Source of the DNA: Telmatactis stephensoni
Taxonomy: Eukaryota > Cnidaria > Anthozoa > Actiniaria > Isophelliidae
Direction of reading: 5' to 3'
DNA length: 64,000 nt
Assembly: GCA_029948255.1 (NCBI GenBank)
Contig: JALIZF010001843.1
Coordinates: forward strand, 248,001 to 312,000
Both the position numbers and the translations under genes were made by a program. The notes beneath the pieces were generated by a model, which saw only the letters and a program-made list of their open reading frames with translations, ran no database searches and was not told where the DNA came from. Below, in pieces: positions 1 to 10,934 of the stretch. Each line of letters starts with the position of its first letter. Positions within the stretch are counted from its first letter, which is position 1.

Positions 1-884
1 AACCCGATTCACAAACGTTGAGGATGGTAAGCCTGTGCACATTAGTAAACCTTAATTCAATTGTTTTCTTTTCTTCTTATTTGACTATTACACATTAACT
101 GCTAGTATTTATTTCACGGGTTTATGAAAATCACTCTAACCTGATTTGCAGAATGATTTTGCCCATGTCCTTTCATAGTTAGTTAGTAGTAGACTGTAAA
201 CCTATTGTTTTCTTTTATTATCAATCACTACAAACTAGATAGTCGAGTTTTTTTTGAAAGATGAAAGAAAATTGCCCTAGTCTTACAATCAAAGTCTAAT
301 AGTCAATGTCTTTTTTCTTTATAGTCTAATCAAAACAAAAGAAAACACTGATCAATTTATGATGTTAAGTGTGTGTCAATAAGAGGACAGACAACACAAA
401 ACCATCTTCAATTTGTTAAAGTCAGCTGTTTTTTTATCCAATGTTTTTTTATTTATTTTTATCCAATGACCAAACATGAATTGTTTTAGTAGATAACAGA
501 GTCATTTAGATAAACCTATAGAGTGACTTTATTTCACCATGCAGCTAATGAAAAATCAGTGTTTAGTTTAAGTACTAATAATCTGATAAAGGAGAGGGCT
601 GTAAAGCAAAACTGGTGATTGCACTGAACTCATGGTACAAAATATAATAATCAAAGTGTAGTCATCAAATTGATACAAAAGAAAACAGTGGAATTGGGGT
701 CTGCTATTTTGTATTAGTATGTGTCACATGCGCCTTGAAGTCACTACTTTAGTTTTTTTATGTCCTTCAGCATTGATACCCTAGCTCTTTCCAATTCACT
801 AATTGTCCCCCAACTTCCAATAATATACAGATATATATTGAAATTTCCCACTGTCTTTTGTTTTTAGGAACTTTTGGAGCTAGA

Positions 885-1222
885 AAAACTTCAATTAATA
901 AATAAACAAAGTGAGAAAAACAAGCTATGCTAAAAAGTAAGTTGGAGTTATTGATTGAGTTGAAGGGATGTATGGGTAGCAACCATGTAAAGAATAGCAC
1001 ATCAAACAAACTCAATTCACATGTGACCTGAGTGCTCAAACTGGGACTCAAACCTGGACCACGATGGTGAAAGTACTGGGCTCGGTTGTTCGCAAGCCAA
1101 TTAGTGCTAATCTGTGGTTTAAACTCTTAAGAGAACGTTTGGAGTTTAAACCCTGGATTAGTGCTAATCAGCTTTTGAACGACTGGGCCCTGGTGCTCTC
1201 ACAACTTGGCCAACCATGCCAT
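885..1222 (-). repeat. tRNA-derived SINE (family A), interrupted by a MITE
   Basis: Read on the minus strand, the element starts near 1222 with a tRNA-like head (GGCATGGTTGGCC, a degenerate A box). It continues with a B-box-like stretch around 1040-1055 and a tail containing GAGTTTGTTTGA. A sister copy lies at 57,061-57,390 and shares head, B box and the first part of the tail. The head and B box are separated here by a 113 bp insertion at 1078-1190. Confidence 0.6.
1078..1190. mobile_element. 113 bp palindromic MITE nested in a SINE
   Basis: The ends are inverted copies: the left arm starts GGGCTCGGTTGTTC and the right arm, read on the other strand, starts GGGCCCAGTCGTTC. Both continue into AGTGCTAATC. 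The insertion point is inside the SINE, as shown by the uninterrupted sister copy at 57 kb. The target duplication is not clear. Confidence 0.6.
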
Positions 1223-2078
1223 TTTGTTGATTGAATATTCCTATTGTTGCAGGTTGAAAAAAAGATTTCTACCTTGTATAAAGATTGTAGATGTAAGCAG
1301 CAGCAAATAACATTTCTTAAATTGTAGTAAATAATTCAATAATTCATTATTATTATTAAAGTCTATTAAAATAATTATTGTTTCCACCATAAGGTCACAG
1401 TTATATTCATTAGCCATTATTTAAAACATGACATAATTTAACTTATATAGGGATTTATTTAATGCTATTAAGATTTGTTTGCCACACTTGCTATAGCCCT
1501 TTCCTGTCAATTTGTCTTTTGTATCCTTAAGGATAGCATTCACATCTCCAGAGTGTTGTAATTTTTATCAATTTTTCTTATATCATATTTTATTACTTTT
1601 ATACACCTATTTAAAAAAGGTTGTCAGAGCTATAGGCAATAGGTCATTCTGCCATTCACGGTTGGGTTTTCTATTTGTTTTTATTAAGACAGTCAACAAT
1701 CTGACATTCATATATATGTGATGTTCAAAACAAAACGATTTATGAGTTTGCATGACCTGTCGCCTTTAGCTCTGACAACTTTTTTTAAAAATAGGTGTAA
1801 CAAGGTGTATGCACTCCATTGAAGAAAGGGTGTAGTTCACATTTATCCAAATATCAATTTATTAAGTATATCTAATGAAATGCAATTTGTAAGTAAGTGC
1901 TTACAACACACAAAATGTAGTTTCTTGATTCCTGTGAGAGTTTAGAAGGACTAAAAATGTTTTGTATCCATTGATATTATAATTATGTAGTATTTTCAGC
2001 TGAAATAAAGACATTGTTACTTTCTCATATTTCTATTAGTTTACTAATATCATTATTCATTATTCCAGGTTCCTTTAT

Positions 2079-2800
2079 GGTATTTCCAGGGTCTTCCTTT
2101 GTATTTCCAGGGTATTCCTTCAATATTTCTAGGGTATTTCCAGGGTCTTCCTTTGTATTTCCAGTGTATTCCTACAACATTTCTAGGGTATTTCCAGGGT
2201 CTTCCTTTGTATTTCCAGGGTATTCCTACAACATTTCTAGGGTATTTCCAGGGTCTTCCTTTGTATTTCCAGGGTATTCCTTCAATATTTCTAGGGCATT
2301 TCCAGGGTCTTCCTTTGTATTTCCAGTGTATTCCTTCAATATTTCTAGGGTATTTCCAGGGTCTTCCTTTGTATTTCCAGGGTATTCCTTCAATATTTCT
2401 AGGGTATTTCCAGGGTCTTCTTTTGTATTTCCAGGGTATTTCTACAACATTTCTAGGGTAATTCCAGGGTCTTCCTTTGTATTTCCAGGGTATTCCTTCA
2501 ATATTTCTAGGGTATTTCCAGGTTGTTTCTTTGTATTTCCAGGGTATTCCTTCAATATTTCTAGGGTATTTCCAGGGTCTTCCTTTGTATTTCCAGGGTA
2601 TTCCTACAACATTTCTAGGGTATTTCCAGGGTCTTCCTTTGTATTTCCAGTGTATTTCTTCAATATTTCTAGGGTATTTCCAGGGTCTTCCTTTGTATTT
2701 CCAGGGTATTCCTACAACATTTCTAGGATATTTCCAGGCTACCTTCATGATATTTCCAGGTTATTTCTACGTTATTTCTAGGTTAATTCTAGGATCTCTT
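2079..2800. repeat. 54-bp minisatellite, about 12 units
   Basis: Tandem units of 54 bp run from about 2079 to 2735 and decay to about 2800. Each unit carries two near-identical half units built on TATTTCCAGGG and TCCTTCAATATTTCTA or TCCTACAACATTTCTA. Because 54 is a multiple of three and the unit lacks stops in several frames, long ORFs open on both strands (for example 2014-2781 + and 2053-2748 -). These are repeat artefacts with 18-residue periodicity, not a recognised protein. Confidence 0.9.
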
Positions 2801-4125
2801 TGATATTACTTTATGATTTCTAGGATATCTCTTGGTTATTTCCACAGTATCGAGAAATTTCCACACCATGGAAATGTACAATTTACCTGGAAATTGAATT
2901 TCCTGTATATTTCCTGTATATTTCTTTACTATTTCCATACATGGAAATTAATCAAATTTTCCAGTGGAAGCAAGCTCCTGAGTAATATTATTATAACTGC
3001 ATTGTGAACAACGGCTGCATGTAGAAGTTTAACTTCGGAAACTTTTATTTCAGTTTTCCATCTTGTATTCATAATATACAGATTTTGATAAAACATGAAA
3101 TGGCAAGGAGATCTGATCACAGGAAGAAGAAAGTTCACAGAAAGTGATAAGGATATAAACATCGACACAGTTTCTCATTCTTCTTTCACGATTAAAAATA
3201 TATCGACTTATATATATGTTATCCGGCAAGCCAGCTAAAGTCAAGTAATTAAAAAGATGCAGGAACTCAACCGTTGAGACGGCAGGTTAAATTTATTAAT
3301 GAATAATGCGATCGATTGAGATCAGTTTTCGTTCGCACACTATTGAATTGCACCTATTTTAATGATATCCTTATAAGGTATTATTAAGCGCCAAGGATCT
3401 AAACAGCTGTGGATTTTCGTCTTCAAAATAGGTTTGCCAAAGGGACGACTAAGGTGCGTTTAGACGAACTATTAAAAAAGCCGATGTCAACTGTTGACGT
3501 CAGTTTTTGGTAATGATTTGTGCATCTTACATTTTTTGAAGGTTTTTATTATCTAAATGGTCGCCATCTTTAAATTTGTCCGTGTGCGCGAATTGTGCGG
3601 AGTAGGGCGTGCGCAGTAGGGCATGCGTAATCCAAAACTACAGAATTACCTCAACGGTACAAACCTACATTATAATTATTAGCCTTCGAATCAATTACGT
3701 AAATTCACTGAGAAATTTGGGAAACTAATACATTTGCATCTACAAGAACTCTCTTGTGGATACCTTAATAAGACGGACAACTCTAGAACAGGCACTATTT
3801 GCTGAACTCTCTACTAAAAACCAATGTTCACTCACTGTACCTTAGCTCTCTACAAGATGGACACCCTTCTACAATGGACACTATTTGGTGGTTCGACAAT
3901 AATTCGTTGTTTCACTGTAACGCAACACTCTCTAAGACGGATACCTTTACTGAACACGGACAATCGAGAAGCATTTTGATTTTCGGAGACGTGACCGGAC
4001 GCAAATGCTGTTGCTCTAACTATGAACAGTTGTCTTCTGATTTAGAGGTGACATTGCGTTATGCTGTATACGTTTTACCTATTTGATTGTAAATATATTC
4101 TATAGTGTTATCTCTTACCTTTTAG

Positions 4126-5289
4126 TGCTGCTCATACAGTGGACGAGGTATATACAGTGTAATAATTACAGTAAGTCGATTGTTGATTTATTTTAAAAGA
4201 TTATTAAACTTGGATGCAAGTTTTTAGATGTAACTCTGTAAATCATGGACTAGTCATCTTTCGCTAGCTTTTTGGAGAGAAGTGGAGGCATGAAGAGTGA
4301 ATGAGAAACACATTTTCACTAAAAATCGTACAAATTGTTACGTGATTGTTGATTATCGATTGTTGATGTATTTTAAAAGATTATAATTATATAAAACTTG
4401 GATGCAAGTCAAGATGTAACTCTGTAAATCATGGACTAGTCATCTTTGGCTACCTTTTTGGAGAGTAGTGGAGGCATGAAGAGTGCCGAATGAGAAACAC
4501 ATTTTCACTAAAAAATCGTACAAATTGTGAAATTGTTCGACGGCTTATAACGTTACGATTGTTGAAAAGAGGAGGTTCCTCCAACTTCCTCATCTCAAAA
4601 TCAATATATATATAATACATTAAGTCGTTAAGATATAATATCAATATATAAAATCTATGAAATACTGAGTTAATCTGATAGTGATACTGCCGGATTAAAG
4701 CTAGATATAATAAATAGATGGATTATATCTTTTTTTTCCAGCTACCTACTTGAATGGAACCAATGGAAACATATATTCCCCGGGATATCCAAATAGTAGT
4801 TATCCCAGCAATTCTGTTTTTAGATGGATTATAACTGTTGGAAAAGATCAATATATCAAACTAGAGATCAAGGACTTCATTTTACAAAGCTGTCATCATG
4901 ATACTTGTGAATATTGTGATTTTGTGGAAATATCTTATGATACTTCCTTTCGCACCTTTTGTGCAAGAACTCCACCACCAAGGTTTACGTCAACAGAAGG
5001 GAGCACAATGAATATAACTTTTCATACAGATAACAGATTATTTGGAAGTCGAGGGTTTTGGTTTTACTATCGAGCAACGTATATGATTTATGATTATCCA
5101 CCCTCACCTCCACCAAGTAAGTTTCTTAATAACGTAGAATACCGTTCATTTTTTCGTTTCAAGTGCGGGAGTAATGCATATAATTGACATCACTATCAAT
5201 GGGAAAAGCAATGCATGATTGGAATTAAGGGGAGAAAAGGGACGTCATTGGCAGCTAAAATCATAGACTTTCTTTGTCTCCAAAAGTGT

Positions 5290-5357
<68 letters not shown>

Positions 5358-6230
5358 AAAATTGAATGAAAGAAAGGAAGGAAGGAAAGAAGGAAGGAAG
5401 AGTGGAAGAAGAATTGAAGCAAGGAAGCAAGAAAGGAAAAAAGAAAGAAAGAAAGAATGGAAGGAAGGAAGGAAGGAAGGAAGGAAGGAAGGAAGGAAGG
5501 AAGGAAGGAAAAATAGAAGAAAACAAAAACAAACAATGAATAAACAATAAATTTATAGAATCTTAAGATGGAGCCGAAATCACAAATGGCCACTCCCAAG
5601 ATTCAACTGGGAACTGGGTACTTAACACTGAGAGAGCGAAACTCTCGAATTAAGTGCAAGGCGCTTAGTTATTTTTAGGAACAAAAAGTTGACGCCATAG
5701 CGCGTTCAAAATCTTGTTATCAATATTACTATAGAATGCCTCGCCTACTTATGACAGAGTTTGATGGCCCCTCCAAAAAAGGTTACAGGTCGCAGTCGCT
5801 TGGAAAATCATTTGTAAGAGAATAAAAACTTAATTTAACAGTATTTCTTTTATCATTGCTAGATGCGGATGAAGCTCTTAAACTGACTGCCGCTATTGTT
5901 AGTTTCATTGTATTAGTATTTTTGGTTCTCTTATGTTGTGGACTAAAGAAGTGTCTTTGTGATCAACAACAAAACCATCCTGAAGATCACCCAAGCAGCT
6001 TTACCGCGCCACGAGATCTCAGTGATGAGGACTTTCAAAGAAGAGTTGGTCCTCCACCCAGCTATGAGGAGGCTGCAACAAGTTCTCAAACAAACATTGG
6101 TATTCCATCTCTATCCCTTGGCTCTAATGGCGAGGGTTCTATCGATGATGTGGGAGAATATGATTCTACAGGTCTTCCTTCATATAATGAAGCAATGAAG
6201 ACATCTCAAATATCTTTGAGCAGACTATAG
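4126..6230 (+). CDS. CUB-domain single-pass membrane protein, paralogue 1 (first exon not found)
   Basis: First of four tandem paralogues. Readable coding exons are 4126-4170 (45 nt), 4742-5116 (CUB) and 5863-6230 (transmembrane and tail, stop TAG). All are flanked by AG and GTAAGT-type sites and joined in phase 1. The CUB exon starts TYLNGTNGNIYSPGYP. It has Cys residues in LQSC, DTC, EYC and RTFC. A hydrophobic helix (IVSFIVLVFLVLLCC) is followed by a charged tail with PPPSYEEA and LPSYNEA, which are PY motifs of the kind bound by NEDD4-family WW domains. The other copies start with a 34-40 nt signal exon. Intron-1 homology with copy 2 (around 3130-3310 against 8620-8750) places it near 2980-3060, but no matching ATG exon or donor is there. 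It may have decayed or moved. Extracellular ligand unknown. Confidence 0.8.
4177..4530. repeat. Tandem duplication of about 177 bp in intron 2 of CUB gene 1
   Basis: Unit 1 (4177-4356) and unit 2 (4357 to about 4530) both start CGATTGTTGAT and share TGGACTAGTCATCTTT and the stretch ending CGTACAAATTGT. They differ by small indels. The duplication begins six bases after the splice donor of exon 2. Confidence 0.85.
4742..5116 (+). CDS. CUB exon of CUB gene 1
   Basis: One exon holds the whole CUB fold, 375 nt, phase 1 on both sides, with a Pro-rich end (YPPSPPPS). The canonical first two CUB cysteines are absent: the position before RWIITV is Phe. The second pair remains, plus an extra pair (SC and TC) just before YCDF. 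Confidence 0.85.
5287..5515. repeat. GAAA / GGAA microsatellite
   Basis: A (GAAA)n run at about 5291-5359 passes into mixed GAAA/GGAA and a clean (GGAA)n block at about 5458-5510. It lies in intron 3 of CUB gene 1. The Lys/Arg-rich or Phe/Ser-rich ORFs across it are repeat artefacts. A reverse-strand counterpart, (TTTC)n, lies after CUB gene 4 at 38,850-38,886. Confidence 0.95.
5863..6230 (+). CDS. Transmembrane and cytoplasmic tail exon of CUB gene 1
   Basis: The acceptor is CATTGCTAG at 5862. The exon encodes a short stalk, a helix of about 20 hydrophobic residues, a Cys-rich juxtamembrane stretch (CGLKKCLCD), then the family tail block EDHPSSFTAP, PPPSYEEA and GLPSYNEA. Confidence 0.85.
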
Positions 6231-7763
6231 CAAATTTGATGAAACCTGAGGATTTGACTAGATTTGAGAGGTTTATGAGAAGCATGTCAGGTTTCAGTGG
6301 CCTCAGGTAGAACAAACTTGTTCTGAGGAAGCCTCGTACAAACTTACTGAAGAGCAGTTTTAGGTACTCTGGGGCTGCTCTTTAGAATCTGAGTAACTAG
6401 TTGCTTTTGTTGTTGTTTCTGTCTTGTTGTTGTTTGTTTGTTTATTTGTTTGTTTTTTGTTGTTTGTCTTTTTGTGGTTGTTGTGGTTACAGGCTAGTAA
6501 AGCCGTAACCATTATGCCATCGTGCGATGTGTGTGTGTGTGTATAATTCGGGTTTGCCGAAGAAAGCTCGAAGTCAAATTTCGGAAAACTACGGACTTTG
6601 CACATGGCTTTCCCGAGACTTATTATAGTCTATTGTATACCTTTAACATACGATCTATGTCTGGAGATATCGCCTTTTTACAGTTATTAGCTGTTTCGGT
6701 TCATAATTATGTTCATTTGAGGATAATATCTTACAAGTTTTGCCTCAAATATGGCGTCATATTTAAGGCATTTAATTGGGATCCCAACTGAGCTTGGGCA
6801 AAACCGCTGGTAATAAGGCAGACTCATTTCTTCAAAGGCACGTAGCTAGACTATGTTATATTCTGTTTTTATAACCAGGCATAACCAGCTTTCAGCAAAT
6901 GTTCCAGAAAATTGTTTTCATAGAATCTTTCAAGATGTTAAGTGGTTTGCGAAAAGTTTTTCGTGGAAAGATGAGTATTGAATCGACTCGTTTGTTTGAC
7001 AACAATCGAGCTGTTTACTTTTACTTTAATAGTTTCCAGTATCCTATTATAACAACAGTGACTGTTGTCATGAATCAAAAGATCAAGTCTATACTGTGTA
7101 TGTGATTACTTTGGAAAACTTCAACAATCACACCACTTGAATTCAACCCAGCTGACGGGCAAGCGTCAAAAGTTCAAGTATCGAAATAAATTTCATTTCG
7201 TTCAAGACTATTACCATAGTCCAGTAGATTTTTTTTCCAGGGATGGCGTTTGGGACTTATATATATTATCGCTTGACTACTTTTTTTTATTCAGCTCACA
7301 TCATTTGAAAACCGCAAATCGTGGGAAAGTCAAAATGAAAATAAATGCGATACTAGTCTATAAACGAAATATTTCTTAATTATAGTGGTAAATAGTTTTC
7401 TGGTAATTCAGTTTCTGCCACAGAAATCCATTTGATCCATTTTCTGGATCAAAACTGGCATTGACAACCTGCTTGATCAAAAATGAACATTATCATTGAA
7501 AATATATCTAAAAATATCTAAATCTCTAAACTGTCCGTGTAATAATTTGTTTTCCATTAAACTATCCTTTTTGATATGTTGTTGTGCTTGCCATGATATA
7601 TTCCATCATTATTATCTATATTAAAATTTAGTAAAATTTGTGAATAATTCTTTTGATCCGCCAGAAAATGAATACACATATCACCACTGACATGCACGCA
7701 GTGCATACGGATACGATGGACATCCTGTTAGTACGGACAATGTGTCTTGTCCCTATGGTGTTA
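6231..7763. other. Spacer between CUB genes 1 and 2, no gene seen
   Basis: The interval holds a T/G-rich simple stretch (6395-6480, TTTG and TTGTTG repeats), a short (GT)n at 6528-6542 and scattered short ORFs without domains. I find no splice-consistent exon here. Confidence 0.5.
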
Positions 7764-8023
7764 GTGCTGCGCTTCAAACCGTTGCCACTTCCACAAAGTT
7801 TTTGATTAATTTTTGACATCTTTTTGACAACCTTGAATACCGCTAACCAATTAAATATCGTCGCTTCACTTTGATGTTTCGATATGATGTTCAAACTCCG
7901 CCTATCGAGACATCAAAGTGAAGCGCCAGTATCTAATTGGTTAGCGGTATTCAAAGTTGTCCAAAAGATGTCAAAAAGTAATCAAAAACTTTGTGGTAGT
8001 GGCAACGGTTCGAGGCGCAGCAC
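7764..8023. mobile_element. Palindromic MITE of about 260 bp
   Basis: The left arm starts GTGCTGCGCTTCAAACCGTT and the right arm ends with its diverged inverse (AACGGTTCGAGGCGCAGCAC). The arms also share the inverted stretch TAGCGGTATTCAA and the TCACTTTGATGTTTCGATA region near the centre, so the unit can form a near full-length hairpin. The ORFs at 7628-7894 and 7884-8141 that mirror each other are shadows of the arms. Confidence 0.75.
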
Positions 8024-8487
8024 TGTAACCGGGTTTTATCATACTGAAACCTCCGTACATCGTGCGTACTTATTTTGTTCTTCAGCCTTCGTCGCCACTG
8101 GAGAAACTATAATATATGCGCATCACGAAACTATAATATAAACTATAATATATGCGCATCACGAAATCCGGTGTGACTTACTGGAGAATGCGTTACACGT
8201 TGTCACCTGTTTATCATGACGTCAAACCACTAATTAAAGATGTAGTATGCTAAAGTGAGTCGATAACAGTATGTTGGATGACTTGACAAAATTATTATGC
8301 GTTGTGCTCACAAAACTGTAACGATGACGCAAAGATCATATCCTTAATCACGTCGTTTGGACTCTAGATATAATTTTCTGAAGAAGTTATTTCGACGTTG
8401 ATTTTGGCATTGATGTAATACTCACCAGCTTCAACAACTTAACAACTACTCATATCAATTATGTTTACCAGTTGACGAATAATCGTA

Positions 8488-10871
8488 ATGCCAAGGTTAT
8501 ACTTTGTGATTGCAACTTCGGTTCTAGGTAAGTACGAAATGGAATTGTCACGTAGCGAACTGCTCAGTAGTGTTTTCGAAACTATACACATGATAAAATG
8601 ATAATGAGCAGAAGGTTAAGAAAAGTTGATGGAAAAAGTGATTAGGACAAGTTTCATTTTGTGCTTTCACAGTGACTATCAAGTCATGCAGGTAATTGAA
8701 AAGATGTAGGAACACGGTGGGGTGAATTTATTAGATAAATTATGCGATCGATTTAGTTTTAGTTGTCGATATGGTTTACTTATTGATCACAACTAGTTCT
8801 CGATTATTTCCTGTAGTCTGTGGAGACCCTAGGACGGGCATCTCCTACAACGAATTGAATATCCATTTGCTGGTTCTATCTGATACAAGTTGAGGCTAAG
8901 TATTTGTTTCAGTGGACATTCCGATATCAGTGTAAGCTGCAGCAAATATAGTTGTTATTAATTTGTGAGCTACAAGAAATTTCAAGAGTATTTGTTTGCT
9001 AAAAGACAATAGAGTTGTCCAGATGCCCAATTATTATTGAACGCGGAATTTCACTCACGGAAATTCATATTCCTTACAGGTTTTTACAGATTTACAAGGA
9101 ATATATTTGAGAAACCCCTAACAAAGAATTATGTTCCTATTTGTGTACAGTCCCGATGAGATATATGGAATCAATTTTTCGTTTTTTATTAGTTTCAATT
9201 AATTTCACATGCGTTTTACTTGATCTCCGGCCCTTTAATTGCAAAAATATTTATTTCTCACGAAATAGGATTCAAAATTTCGTAATTGTTATCACGTACG
9301 TGAATTGCTCATCCAAAAAGTGGGAGAAGTGTCTGGCAGGGTTTTAACGCTATATACGGGTTGTTTAGACAACATTGACCCAGAAAATAATCGAGACTGA
9401 AATTGCTCCTGGATCAATAATATAATAATTGCTGCGAGCGAAGCGAGTAGCCTCCTATTCGGAACACAGTGTAATCTGTGGATGTCACTAGACGAGCATG
9501 CGATACATACGATCAGCGGTTCAAGGATGTCACTAGACGAGCACGCGATACATTCGATCAGCGGTACAAATTTTTTGCATGAATAGCTGTTGACAGACAA
9601 ATTAAAGGTCTTTACTACTGCGGCTTGTTGAACTACAGGCAACCAGTGTACGGTTCGAGGTGCGTCTTGTTAAAAAGTTTATTAACGACAACATGTCAAT
9701 CGCTCTTGCTCTAGCGGCAGCTAATCTAAATGTCCTTTTTACGGCCGATTTTGGGCTCCCTTTTACATGGGCACGAGTGAACGCACGAGTCTAGTTCAAT
9801 ATTGAAGGTCAACTAACAGTGTTCGTCACACAACGCACAGGAGATAAACAAGAAACATTTGATATATCAGACAAAGCGGTGTACTTTCGTAAGTTTTAGG
9901 GGAACAGTTCTGCTAACGTGGATACACCAGCTGTTTTTTGCTCGCAGCATTTCACTTTCTATTAGAAATAGCTAGTATATAATAATATATATTATCTATG
10001 AATTCGCTCCATAATCGTGTTTCTAACACCAACAACTTATTTCAGTTAGGAGGCAGCATGGCCGAGTGGTCAGGGCGTTGCATGGTCTCGCAATCTGGTG
10101 GTCCCAGGTTCGATTCCCGCTCTGGCCACTAGCTGAGACTGAGTTTGTTCCGATTTCGATTAGTTCAAACTCAGTTTCTCGACCATGCTTGTGATATAGC
10201 CAGCTGGTTCGCCTCCTCGCCAATTGGGATTCTTAGGCCAAGTTCAGACGTCGAACTTTTGCCGGCGTGTCGAATCTATATCTAATAGTTGCATTTTGTA
10301 AATGAGAAGGGCGGCGTCTGAACCTATTGTATTTGACAGATTTGATTAAGTATTAAATTTAAAAATTCAGTTTAAATCAAATTTGTCAAATTCATTTCGT
10401 TCAGAAGCCGCACTTTAATTTCTTCTACAAAATGCAATTATTAGATTCGACGCGGCAAAAGTTCGACGTCTGAACTGGGCCTTAGCTACTTTATATGTTG
10501 TTAGTTCATTTCATTTCGTTTCATTTCAGTTCATTTCAACCACATTTGATTATGTACATATAGATATTTGCGGTATATAAATCTTAAACATTATAATTAT
10601 TATTATCATTATTACTAAAACGTACACGCGCTTCTTTGGAATCATATCTAATCAACAGATTTCCCAGTGTTCATTTCGGTCTCAGCTTCTATGTTTTGAA
10701 GAGTCAATGTTTGTACAGATAAGTATATTTTTACTGCAGTAATATATCTTTAATTTTATGGTATTATCGTTTACCTTGTAGTGCTGCTCATACAGTTCAA
10801 ACATGGACACTGCGTTACTAACAGTAAGTCTATTCATTCATTCATTCATTCATTCATTCATTCATTCATCC

Positions 10872-10934
<63 letters not shown>

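Larger units (their letters stand above)
1..2078. other. AT-rich spacer without a recognised gene
   Basis: I see no convincing exon here on either strand. Short open frames at 767-1051 and 1512-1721 show no domain, no splice context and no resemblance to a protein family I know. The one structured item is a tRNA-derived SINE in reverse orientation that carries a nested palindromic insertion, listed separately. Confidence 0.5.

Noticed and set aside
2014..2781. 255-codon plus frame and 231-codon minus frame with VFPGSSFVFPG or WKYKGRPWKYPRN repeats
   Set aside because: They follow exactly the 54-bp minisatellite, are open in several frames at once and have no start or splice context.
3799..4086. 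95-codon ORF before exon 2 of CUB gene 1 as its missing first exon
   Set aside because: It has no hydrophobic signal, no donor in phase 1, and its CTCTCTACAAGATGGACACC-type sequence looks like a dispersed repeat.
5215..5599. Lys/Arg-rich and Phe/Leu/Ser-rich ORFs
   Set aside because: They are translations of the GAAA/GGAA microsatellite.
10052..10130. Functional tRNA gene
   Set aside because: A and B boxes are good, but the acceptor stem does not pair convincingly and a SINE body follows directly.
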